DNA of 64,000 bases, from NCBI RefSeq assembly GCF_021018805.1, contig NC_086248.1, forward strand, positions 52,333,485 through 52,397,484. The letters are read 5' to 3'. A program made the position numbers and the translations under genes. The first letter of the stretch is position 1. Every line of letters begins with the position of its first letter. The notes beneath the pieces were generated by a model. The model made no database searches. It was not told where the DNA came from and saw only the letters and a program-made list of their open reading frames with translations. This DNA comes from Prinia subflava (lineage: Eukaryota; Chordata; Aves; Passeriformes; Cisticolidae). Below are positions 37,192 through 48,400 of the stretch, in pieces.

Positions 37192-40043
37192 ATGTGTTGA
37201 GCTGAATCTTAATCACCTAAGATCAAATTTAAAACCCAAAACTGTTGAATTCCACTAAAGGATCACACCCAGGCTCAGAGAGGTTCCCAGTAGCTAGAAG
37301 TGTAAATATAAATATGTAAATACTTTTATCAGGCAAGAGAGGAGCATTATCATCAGTAGGTGTTACTGCAGAAGCCTGGGTTTTGGTTCTGTTCTGAAAG
37401 TCAGCAGAAGAAGAGATGGTAGCAGAGATGCCATTAAAAGCATAGCCTGCACATTTTAGTTACATGTAGTAAGAATCAAGGGTTGGATTTCCTGTAGAAA
37501 AATGCCTCTGCTAGTTATCTAAGTAGGGGAAATTAAAGGAATGTTATCCTAACTATCTGTGGAAGACTGGTGAGTTATTGCTAGATATGTGGGAATTTTG
37601 TATGACTTTTTACTATATTGCTATGGAGAAGAAATACTTTAATAAATGTAATTTTGTAGCCATGTGGAGTGATGGTTTTTTGGATTGTTTCTAAAATCTG
37701 GCTAGGTGGATTGTGTAGAAAGATCACCTCATGGCAGGCTGGCATGCTATCATGGTATCTGTTAAGAAGCAAGTGCATACAGTCACAAACTGCTCTGCAG
37801 AAAAAAGAAGGGAAAACTATTTATGGTACCATAAATTTCAACATACTTTTCTTCATAAACCAGCTATTACGTAAAAGTGATAGTAATCACAGGGAGAAGA
37901 AAACCCAAGAGCAGAAGTCATCTCTGACATTTCTCTCCTTTCTTTAGCCAGCATGTTTTTTAGAGAAACTGTCCTGTGACCAGTTCAGTCAAGTGAAATT
38001 GTTTTTATTCTTCCATCCCAGCAGACTTAGAGATTTCATTCTCATTATAATTGTTTGCCTGCATTGTTGAAGGCAGAATATTTGGCTGTAATTGGAGCCA
38101 GTGATGAATTATACAGGAAGGAAAAGCATGTTCAGCTGTCTTAAGTGTACTCAAGATGCCACTGGAATACCACCTGGATTCAGTTGATGAATTGTATTCA
38201 AAATTAGTTGCTAGGTACTTCACAGATCTGTAACAAGACACAACATGTAATGAAGCTATTAAAGCAAATTAATTTCTTTTTGCATGGCAACAAGCATTTC
38301 AGATAGGATTCTGAAAGCAGGATGTTTTGAGATTTGACTGACATTTACTCCCATCCCAAGCAGAGCATGAGGTTTGCTTCACATAAGCATCACTTGGAGC
38401 CTCACAGAAGGCAGCATGCAGTTCTGTGATCCAACCTTCATTAGCAACTTCGTATTTTAGTTGGTCTGACTTGTAAGAAGGTGTCTCTATACACTTGATA
38501 AGACTCTTCAAAAACAAATGAAGACTTTTATTAGCACTTACGTCTACATAGATATTGCTGGCTTGATTTGTAAGTAGATGTTTTTATTGTCTCTGCTTAA
38601 ACAATAATGGTATTTAGACTTAAAAGATAAAATTTAGTATTTCTCATATGTTAGTGATTAAATCTGTTTTTATAAACTAATTTATTATTTTTTTTATGTG
38701 GCAAAGAATTCTCTAAGGATATTTGGGGATTTGGATATATTACCCTAAAACCTGTAACTAAAACCAAAGTTAGGCAAGGGAAAAGTATTCCCTCATGTTT
38801 CCTGAAATACTTCATTATTTTGCAGAAAAAAGTGGTTCTCTATATCACAAATAAGGCAACCCCTCTGAGACACTTGCAAATACAGTTGTTATGCTACCAC
38901 AAATGTCTACTTCTCCACGCTGGGCCACCCAGTAGAGAAATTGTTTACCATTAATTTCAGTGCAATTGTAAAAAGGTTCTGTTTTAATTGGGTTTTTTTA
39001 AGGTACCCTTAAAAACTAGCTTTGGACAACAGCAAACTGGCTGTCATAACCTACTGCTGAGATCACCACATGGGCCAATGACCCAAGATTTTACTCAGCT
39101 CTGAGGCAGGTGTTACATTTGCTGTCTGTGCTCTGTCTCGGAGCTAACAGATGTAGGACAGTTTAGTGCCTGCAGCAAACATCCTTAGTGTCAGTGACAT
39201 TTCTTGGTGTGTCATGATTCCCTCTATGATTAAGAGCCTGATAATGCTTTGCACTATGACAAACCATGTTTGTCAAACTGGACTTGGATATAAAGGAGTT
39301 TTCAGTTCCAACATGTAAAACTGAGCATTTTGTAATTGTTTCATACAATGCAGATAGACATTACTGGAGCAAATAGTACATACCTGCTGCTTTGCCACTG
39401 ATTGCTGCTGTTTGTACTCCTCCTGATGGCAAGATTTGCAAGCCTTGTGTTGTTTGTTAATTTTAGTTTACAAAGGTAAAGAAATATTAAGGATTCGAAT
39501 GTGACAGATATATGAGTCGAAAAAGTATTTGTTTTGAAATTTGATCTTTAGAAATAATACATTGATAACCAAAAGAAGATATGGTCACATGAAAAGTAAT
39601 TTTATTTTATAAGATCTTGGAACTACACAATACTCGTAACTTCATATTCACAGGCAGAAGGATAGACACTACTCTTGCTTTGTTTCAGCTTGGAGTTTGT
39701 CAAATGAAAGTAAACAAGTTCTTCAATTAGCTCAGGAGCTGTTCTTTGTGTCTGAAAAGAAATTATTCCAATTGAAGGCTAGCTTAGCCCTTCCCATAGA
39801 CTCTGTTTCTACATACTCAGTCATCAGCTCAATGATTTAAGTTTTTAATAACTTTGGTACCAAACATCATAATTTTCTAGCATTCTACTTATATGGCTAT
39901 TAATGAAGTAAGGAGTTCATACCTTGACCATGAATCTTTTAGAATCTTTACTTGAAATTGTTGAAGGCTCTGGTAATGTTTTAAGAAGCTTTTAATTTCT
40001 TTTTTTTGGACCTTTCTTGAGGTTTTCCATCTCTTTACATTCA

Positions 40044-40070
40044 TTCTTCTGTCTGCACTTCTGTCTGCAC
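40044..40070 (+). repeat. Short direct duplication (TTCTGTCTGCAC)
   Basis: The 12-bp word TTCTGTCTGCAC is present twice in immediate succession. It is a minor slippage duplication. Confidence 0.7.
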
Positions 40071-41302
40071 TTGAGTAATGTATTTGACAAGTTCTGTGTG
40101 TATAGAACACAGCTCAGTGAAGTCCCAGGAAGGTATGCCATTAGGATGCCTAGCAACTGGAGTAATACAAATATTTGCCAATTTATTTTCTTCTAGGAAT
40201 TAATGTTTCTCACTCACAACATTCCCATGAAATTTAAAAGCTATCAAAACAGAGCAAGAAAAGAACTAGTTCATTTAACTGCTGTAAATATTTCCAAAAT
40301 ATCTAATTTTTCCTTTAGTCTGCTAAAATTAGTGTTTCAGGTTATGGAAAGGTTTACATCATTATTGAATGAAGTAATCCACTTACTGAAATCTGATATG
40401 AGTGACTTGAGAGAGGGAAGGGCAGGGGAGAGAGAGGTAAAAAACAGAATTTTTCTCCCTTTCTAGAGGTGATCTTTCAAACACATACCTAACCCAGAGA
40501 ATTGCAGAATTTCAAGTCCCTGCTCAGACTGCTGGTGGGTATATCAGTAAAAATGCCTGCCCTCCTGCATTTTCAAACAGCTCTGTTAAGTGATGTCTTT
40601 GACCCAACTGCTCAGTCAGCAGAGACAAGGAGATTCTTCCACTGAAAGTGTGCAATGCAAGGAAGATAGCTTGGGTTCTGGTTCAGTTTCAAATTCACTT
40701 TCTTCAGCATGACCCCTGCTCTGTGAACTTCTACAGATCATGAACTCATCAGAAATAAAGACTATGAACATGCTTTATTTGTTCTCGGTCTTATGCTCTG
40801 GCAAGTATGCTGCTCAACATCACTGCCCTACTCATGTAAGAGCCACAACATATCCTTATAAATATAGGTCCAAAATAGACTTGGCTGTGGTTTGACTGAG
40901 ACCTAAATCACGGCTGTACATGAGCACTTCACTGTAGCCTTTTAAAGCGAGCAGAAATGTATTTAGAGGTGATGGTCTCATCACCTTGAGCTAACCTAAA
41001 CTTTCCAAGATGCTAGTTTGCTTGGCATCTCCCCAGAGTGGTTGCTGTGCAGTAGGATTCCGGAGAAGCCAAATTATGGTAGCTTTATAGCTGTCACGTT
41101 CCTGTCGATGCTGGAGGGATTTCAGAATGGAAACAAATAAATGCAAGCTGTTAATGTATGAAATAAGCTGTGCTCAGAGAGTTGTGGTGGGTGAAGAGGG
41201 CAGAGAGAAATGTGTATAGGGAGCTGACTGCATGGTGATAGCTTCTGGCTGAATTTGTAGGATGAAATTACAAATAGGAATACTGTTTGTAGAGGTAAAA
41301 AA

Positions 41303-41320
41303 TATTATTTTAAAATAATA
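41303..41320. repeat. 18-bp perfect AT palindrome upstream of exon 5
   Basis: TATTATTTTAAAATAATA reads the same on both strands and lies within an AT-rich stretch (about 41295-41365) that ends about 55 bp before the exon 5 acceptor. Transcribed, it could fold, but AT-only palindromes are common in AT-rich introns. Confidence 0.8.
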
Positions 41321-41418
41321 AATTAAAATATTTTCCAATATTTAAATATTTATGAATTGTTGGAAGGGAAAAAATAAAAATTCCTTCTTTGAACTATTTA
41401 ATGAATTTTGCATTTCAG

Positions 41419-41490
41419 CTGGAAAACTACTCATTACACCCCTAATATTGGTTCTGGGACTGGCACTGGGAGCCGTAGCTGTTGTAATAG
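41419..41490 (+). CDS. RNF217: RNF217 exon 5: transmembrane segment
   Basis: This 72-nt exon, with the single base carried over from exon 4, encodes AGKLLITPLI followed by an uninterrupted hydrophobic run rich in Leu, Val, Ala and Gly, to VVI. It forms most of the single membrane-spanning helix that anchors the ligase after its catalytic domain. The acceptor is CATTTCAG and the donor is GTAAGA at 41491. Both boundaries are phase 1, so the exon is frame-neutral. It is too short and too hydrophobic to stand out as an ORF by itself; it was found by following the splice phase from exon 4 and by recognising the RNF217 C-terminus. Confidence 0.96.
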
Positions 41491-43533
41491 GTAAGAGTTA
41501 CATATGTGAATGAATCTAATCCTGATGATGCATTTCTCTACATGACATCTCAAAGACATGGAGACAAAGTACATAATTCACAGATACTGTGTTAATATTA
41601 AACACAATTTACAGTTACTAGCTTTATTTTTTTTTTCCCATGTTATTTCATTTTTTAAATAAACATCTTTAACTGCTGTAGATAAACTAGTAAAAAGTCC
41701 AGAGTAACTTAAACATAACCCTGAGGGCTGACTGACTTGGACCAAGCCTTTGATCACCTCATTGAATCAAGATTTTATGATCTTGGCCATGTGTATGACA
41801 AGATTTTTAGGGAACTAAGGCCTAGTCCCAAGAGCTCACCAGCTTGAAGATGTAACAGCAACAAAGGAGCAAATTGACATGAGTCAGTCTCAAAACACAA
41901 TCCAGTGAAAAGGCTGCCAAATTGTATTACATTGCAAAAACTGGTACTGTGAAGTCATTTGATTACAGTAGCAAAGCTCTGTTAATGTGGTTATATTAAT
42001 GGGGACACAGATATTTTAGCAAAGCTGCTCTTTGTCTGGCTTAGCTGAGTTTTCCCACGAAAGGAGATCAGCTGTGACTACAAGGTGTAATTTTGCTCAT
42101 GTGAGTGCATATCCTCTCTTTATGTTGTTAGCAATATCATTCAAAGTCATTCAGGGATCATGCTGCTTCACAGCTTTTATCAAACTGCTTATTCCACTGA
42201 AAATTTGCAGAGTGTGCCCAGCCCTGAGGTATATTGGGATGTGGCTCCTTTATTTTGATACAATGAAGCCAAAATACAGCAGGATAGTTACATTAATAAG
42301 GTTGTAAGTAACCAATCAACCTATAACCAAAATTTTCTAGGCTACATCTGGCCAATAGGAATATTGCTGTAATTTAGACCAACCATTTTCACTGAAGAGA
42401 GTGAGCTGTGTCCATCTTAAATATTTATTCTATTCAATAGAATTTTTATGCCAAAATTTTAAACAATAAAGATTCTTAATGCCAGTAAGTCTTATTTTGA
42501 TCTGCAATCTGGTAAAATCTATGGTGGAGGAAAAAAACCCCGCTTTTTTATATACTGAAAGTAAGAGGGTTTTGCAGTATTATAGTAACAATATTTGCCT
42601 GAATAATCAGAATGCTGTTGGAGTCTCATCCTAGGCTTGGCTGGATAAGATACAGACAAGGCCAGCAGTATGAGCACTTCCCAAAGCATGGATTATTTAT
42701 AGAAAAGTTTTGGTTTTGAGGTAATTAGAGCAGTATTTGCTGCCAACCACTATTAGAGTCATCTCAGTTACATAGCTGAAAACCATACTGCACCATTTAC
42801 AAGGCTATTGAGCAAAGCAAGAACTCTGTGATTGTAGTAGTCTTTTGTTCTCTGTTGTTATGGTAGTGGTGTCCGAAAAGAAAATCTTTGGCCATTTCAG
42901 TGAGCTGGTGGCAAGAGAAAGATGCTTCTTATTTGGGTTTGAGAGGGTAAAAACTATTTGACCAATTATTTTTCACCTGAATTGTTGTGATGTATTTATT
43001 TGTTTTTGTTTTTACAGCTTTATTCTCTCAAAAGACTTTTAAGAATAAATAGTTCCCTGTCCAGGCAAGAATAAGTACTTGATACTATTCAAGATAAATA
43101 TTTGGTATTACTTCACAGTAGATGAGGATGCTTGTAAAAATAAATAAAAAGTAAAACTATAACATACTGTCTCTATTGCATGTGAATCTAATTGAAAACT
43201 AGTTTAGCTACATCAGCTTTGAATTTAGATCTAAGAACTTCCAGAGTGCTTTTTAAAGTTTTATGTTTGTACCTCATATCAAGCAGTATGGTTCAGAAAT
43301 TAATTTATCAGAAGTGAGTGTAGGGTTAGATGGAATTTGTTGTAATGGAAAGTGTAAGTGTAGCTTAGCTCATCATCAAAGACACCGTTGCAAGCTAGTA
43401 TTTTTTGTCCAAGTGCCTGGTCTAAATTCTCCTGAGACGTGAAAAGCTCCATCTGAATACATGTATCTAAAGAACATGCACAGAAGATTGCATTTAATGA
43501 TGGGATTTTTTTCATGTTTCCTTCCTTTGGCAG
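41491..43533 (+). other. RNF217: RNF217 intron 5 (2.0 kb)
   Basis: The intron runs from GTAAGA to CCTTTGGCAG. It is AT-rich, with no recognisable gene or interspersed repeat. Confidence 0.92.
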
Positions 43534-43607
43534 GTTTATTTGTGTTTCCTATCTATTGCCTTTGTAAAAAGCAGAGGAAAAGATCACGGACAGGTATGCC
43601 CTGGTGA
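43534..43607 (+). CDS. RNF217: RNF217 exon 6: end of membrane helix, basic tail and stop
   Basis: Continuing the phase from exon 5, this exon encodes G-LFVFPIYCLC, the end of the hydrophobic helix with juxtamembrane cysteines. KKQRKRSRTGMPW and a TGA stop at 43605-43607 follow. The short, strongly basic tail right after the helix suggests that the C-terminus faces the cytosol by the positive-inside rule (inference). The last residues match the known end of vertebrate RNF217, apart from small substitutions. A second open frame (43540-43818) overlaps this exon in another phase; it would need a different splice phase and is not supported. Confidence 0.96.
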
Positions 43608-44090
43608 GGATGGACATTACTCGCCTGAACTGAGCTGGTCCTGCAAGGGCTATCCGTGTTTTGTGCAACAGAGCAATACAGTCCTGGTTACAGCATCAAA
43701 GCCACCGCTCTGGAAGAAGAATGGGAGCTTTCCTGCCATCTTCCCTCAGCCGAAAACACTACTGCAGACCAGAAAGCCTCTTTGCTCTGGTGCACTCTCA
43801 ACGAGATGGGTTCCCTGACTGCTGCTTTTTAAATGTTTTTGGTTTTGGTTTTTTTAGTTATTACTTTGGAGGGGGTTTTTTGAGTCTAAGTTTCTGAACC
43901 AGACAATCCAAGTCTGTATTGTAGCCACAACTCTACTACCGATTTGGCCTGTGAAGAAAGCATTTAACTGCTCACATGTGCTCGTTTAACTTCAGTGTCG
44001 GCCTTTAAGGTGGAAATGCTTAGAAGTGTTCGGACTTTCTGTATACTGAGCATACTACTTTTGGTATTAAAAACGACTTCTGTAAATAAC
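43608..44090 (+). other. RNF217: RNF217 3' UTR, proximal part
   Basis: Sequence directly after the stop codon must be 3' UTR for at least some distance. A possible weak poly(A) signal ATTAAA is at 44066-44071. TGTAAATA, a Pumilio-type word, follows at about 44081. A T/G-rich simple stretch (43834-43856, TTTTGG units) lies within. Just beyond, around 44180-44230, is a short CpG-bearing GC-rich piece (GAGCGCGCG). Whether the transcript ends near 44090 cannot be decided from sequence alone. Confidence 0.6.
44066..44071 (+). terminator. RNF217: Candidate proximal poly(A) signal ATTAAA
   Basis: The common variant hexamer lies about 460 nt after the stop codon. The downstream sequence is only weakly GT-rich, so use of the signal is uncertain. 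Confidence 0.3.
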
Positions 44091-45075
44091 TTCCATCACA
44101 CAGCATTCTGTTCAGCATACTGAAACCCCGTCAAACGCCAGAGCACGACAGCTGGTTATCTTCTGAGTCCTCCTGCTAGTGGAGCGCGCGTTGCCACCGC
44201 CAAACTGCAGTGCCTCGGAGGGAAATGCCCTGAGTACTGACTGAAGCGCCATGATACTTAAGGATGTGGTGATTGCTTTCACTTCAGTAATTTATTCATG
44301 ACAGTCTGTTAATATTAATGGCAAGGGGTGTGATAGGATTTGTTACAACAGGACTTCATTTTTAAATTCTCACAGTACAGAAGAAATTTGAAGGGTTTAG
44401 ATAGCAATGTATCAGTGGCCTAATCTGTCCCAAGATATCCCTGAAGTGTGTTTGCAGGGAAGCTGGAAACCTGCTCTTTTATTCTGACTTGGAATATGGT
44501 GCACGTGCCACACACTACCTGTGTGAGGATTGACTTGGTGAAATTTTATAACTTAAATAGCACATTTTGTTTGTTTGTTTCCTTGAGTAGGCTACTACTG
44601 CATAAGTCTTGAAGTACCCACTGATGTCTCATGAGGAAAATCTGTGAATCCAGGGTAAGGGAAGCGATCATAAATTCTTAGGAGACCACTTCCTTCTTAC
44701 TTTCTGCTTCCAGTGTTTTTCATCCTGACGCATGACAGTTCTGAAGAGAATGGCTATCTTTGCTCTTTTTTCTTAAGTTCCACTGTTTGCTACCAAACCT
44801 CTTTCTCAATGCATCATGACAAATGCAATATAATTCAGCATAAGGAATCAGTTACTGATGATTTTTACACTTTAAATTTTAGTCCAAATTTATCATACAA
44901 ATATAACTTAAGAGAAAAAATTAGAATAAATTTCTTTAGACAGGACACTGAAACAATAAAGAAAGGAGCTGAATAAGAAGAATATCTACTTAATGCTGTT
45001 AAAATACAAGCTAATCTTAAGGCTGGATTTGTACTGTGAAGGTACTTCTTTTCAGTGTGTGTGTTTGAAGATGCA

Positions 45076-45106
45076 CATATATTTATATATATGTTTGTGT
45101 ATATAT
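45076..45106. repeat. Imperfect AT/GT microsatellite
   Basis: Alternating AT units with a GTGT interruption, about 30 bp long. Confidence 0.75.
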
Positions 45107-45428
45107 GGGGAAGGGGGAAGCAGGAAGATGGGAAATGTCCTTAAGAGTCTACTGTCTTCAAAATTTAGGATTGCCAATAACGTATCATTGAAGAGGATGT
45201 ACCTAGTACCACTTTCTTTGAAAATTGTTGTTAAATCTGAACCCAGTTGTAAATTTTAAGCAAATACTGTTCTGCCCCACCAACATAATACTGTTATAAG
45301 ATACTTTGACTTCAAAGCCTCAGTGGAAGAAGCTGATAACTTTGGTTTACCTGGAAACACAAATATCAGCTTACCATAGCTGGCTAGTGTGCTTGTTTTC
45401 TGTCAGCTTCTGGTTTTGTTTTCTTGCC

Positions 45429-45442
45429 TTTTTTTTTTTTTT
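45429..45442 (+). repeat. Poly(T) run, 14 bases
   Basis: A simple homopolymer with no associated element recognised. Confidence 0.85.
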
Positions 45443-48400
45443 CACACCATAGTAGTCAATAACTATTTAATAATTTCTGTTTGTATTTAAGGGTATGTTG
45501 ACCTCATTATCCTAACAGTAGAAATAGTACTTTTCAAAGATTTGCAAATTAAAAAGGGAAGCAATGACATTTAGAAAGAAAATTCAAAGCCTATTGTCAA
45601 TGCAGATTCACCTGTTATTTAGACTTACTTTTGTCTGAGACACATCAGTTTTCTATTTGTGTTCTGTCTGAATTTGGAAGCTGCCTTAAAATTGGTCTTG
45701 GTTTTGAGTGTGTTTTCTGAGGCTATACATATCAGTTGTCTTTGGCTTACTCAGGGATTTTTATTCCTCTCTTAAATGTCAAATAATGAAGATATTTTTG
45801 TATTATTTAGAAAAACCTTCAGACCTCAGAGAGCGAGATATATATAGATAGATTTGGGTTTGCAATGCAGTCTATAACTTGGTGTCAAACTATTCCACTT
45901 GAGAATATTTCAGTACTTGAGATTATCTGTAATTAACTACACAGTGGATTAATTTCCTTTCTTTTCCTGGTTCTGTATAAATGTGTGAGATATTCTTACG
46001 GTCTTTGTAGCTATTTTCACTCAGCCATGTTTGCCATTTTCAGTTTTTAACTAGAGTTCAATAAGATCTGAAACTAAGATACTAGAATAAAGAACATAAA
46101 AGGGAAGATAATAGATCTGCACTTACTTCTATTCAGAAAATGTGTCCTTGTGGATGGAGAAAAGGCACATACAACTTGGCTCCTACATTATCATTTCATC
46201 AAGGCCATTTTGATTTTATCAGAACAGATTAAATCAAAGACAAATGATCCTTCATTTTCTATACAGAGCAGAAAGACATCTTTGACCTTGTAAAGATGAG
46301 TGAGTCTGATTGTGCTTTTTCTGTAGGGAAAAAAAAGGACTTACAATAATTTTTGCTTTTCTGTAGAACAGGATAAATGTTCAAGAACCAGGCAGAACAG
46401 GGATATGGAAGTCTTTTTCTATCTGTATAAAAATATTCCCACTTGAAAAGTACATAAATACAATTTTTATCAATATTATATAACAACCTACTAAAGCATG
46501 AGAATTAGCTCAGTACAAAGCTTCATTTGGGTAAACATTGGCTTTTAAGCAACTCATCACAGGAAACCTTATATGCATTACAGCCATGTCATTTGTTTTA
46601 AAAGCATTAATTAATTTGAAAGAAACTGAATTAATTTTATAAGAAAATCATGTTAAGTATATTGTGGTTTTTGTAACTAAAGAAACCATCAGGCTATTCT
46701 ACTCTATCTTCATTAGCAGAAAACTTCATCAGGCAGCTACATTAACTTGCTAAGGCAGATTTCACTCTACTGTATGCTGATCATCACTGGTCATTGCGTT
46801 TGCTTTCACAACAGTAATGCTTAAGATTATTTAACTTGGTGCAAAGTTGTTGCTCATCAGTACCTGTGTTCAGACTCGGAAGTGCTTCAGTCTGTTCTAC
46901 ACTGGCCTTCTGTTTCCAGCTTGCCTGGGGCTGGGCTTGCCTGTGCGCTCAGTCCTGCGTGCAGTCAGAGCTGGGGCTCCCTGTGCTGCTGTGGCTGTGT
47001 GCCCCATGCTGCTCCTGCTGGGAGGGCTGGCTGGACACACCGCCCTGCAGGGGCTGCTCTCTCCCTTTCCCCATTATGTGGAATTTAGTTGTATTTCATT
47101 AATGGGGTCAAGTACCAGGGCTACTCAGCCGTATCAGCAGCTGGATCATTTTCTGTCCTGTGTCATCTCAGAGCGTTGTTAGGAATATGTACGGAGTTTA
47201 TCTAGGAGCTTGTGACTGGAAAATAATTGTGCTTGTCCTTATGTCATTCTGTTACCCAGTGAGAGTAATAGGCTGAGTAGGAATACAAGCAAGAGGCAGA
47301 AAAGCAATTCTGAGTAGCTTTGTGCTGAGCTGACCCATCAGGCTTAGTTCTGTACAAAAAAGTCAGTGAGACTTCAGTTCTCACCACCTCTAGAATAAAC
47401 AGCAAATTCCTTGTTCAGTGTCATTAAAGTACAGTGCACTTTGAGTGATCTATTATCTTCCTTTGAGGCAGTGCAAATGTGTAAGGGAAGATTTGCGTTT
47501 GGTTTTGGTTCTCCTAATGCTGACTTAGTAACTCTTCCTGGTGTGTTAGGGGTTTTTGCGATTTACACCTATTTATTCATTATAAAAGTTTTTCTTTATT
47601 AAAAATATTAATTTGCAGGGACTACTGCCAATTTTGACTAGAAAGCATTTTGGATCACCATCAGGTATTCTTTTTAGCCAAGAGGCTTTTTGCTCTTCCA
47701 AAGACTGTCACAGTTTGAGTGATGTTAAATGGTGTGTGGGTGGGGCAGTAATTCTCCCAGAGGATACAAATTTACCAGTGATGGAATGGTTTCTTAAGCC
47801 AGTTAGATTTGAGAAAATGTTTAGTATTCAATGGCCAAATAGTTTGCCATGCAGATTCTTTGTTGGTTTGTTAGATTTGTTAAATTTAGTTGTGTTATTT
47901 TGTTTCTTGAGCAAAGCTTACATTATAATTTTTGGTATGCTAATTGTGCAGGTTCAAGTTGTGGATAAGAACCACAGATTGCTGTTACTGTTATAATCTA
48001 TATTAGATCTCTGCTGATGGAAAGAATCCTACATGAGGAGACTATTACATAATTTCTTACTTTCTTTTAATTTTTAAGCCTTATAGTTGCAATGAGTCAG
48101 CTTCATTCCTGACATCAGTCACAGCCCCATTAAACCAGAGAAAACTATTTTTATGCCAGCGTGGAATTTGGTCACAAATACTTTTATAAAAACATCTGGA
48201 AGCGTGTTGATAGCCATGGAAAACCTGATTCACTTCTTAAGAAGTCCAAACTACTATGGAGCCACTCCTCTCATTTGCAGAATGATGCCAATGCGTTTAG
48301 TAAGTGCAGGAGAGGGAAAGAATTGGGAAGATTTCCAAACAACATTCTCATCACAGCAGATTGTCAGGAGAGGGGATACTAGCTTTTAATATAATAAAGA

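Larger units (their letters stand above)
34289..41418 (+). other. RNF217: RNF217 intron 4 (7.1 kb)
   Basis: The intron runs from a GTGAGT donor to a CATTTCAG acceptor. It contains one minus-oriented CR1 fragment at 35801-35920, a TTTG-rich tract near 37160 and an AT-rich palindromic stretch just before exon 5. Otherwise no gene, RNA or repeat was recognised. The open frames present are short (under 100 codons) and unrelated to known families. Confidence 0.9.

Noticed and set aside
43540..43818. Open frame of 93 codons overlapping the last RNF217 exon in another phase
   Set aside because: Exon 5 ends in the phase that reads LFVFPIYCLC and stops at 43607, which matches the known RNF217 C-terminus. 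The other frame has no ATG at its start and would need an unsupported splice shift.
47613..47996. 127-codon plus-strand open frame beyond the RNF217 stop codon
   Set aside because: No recognisable motif, no supporting splice or promoter signal. Its hydrophobic residues reflect T-rich sequence.
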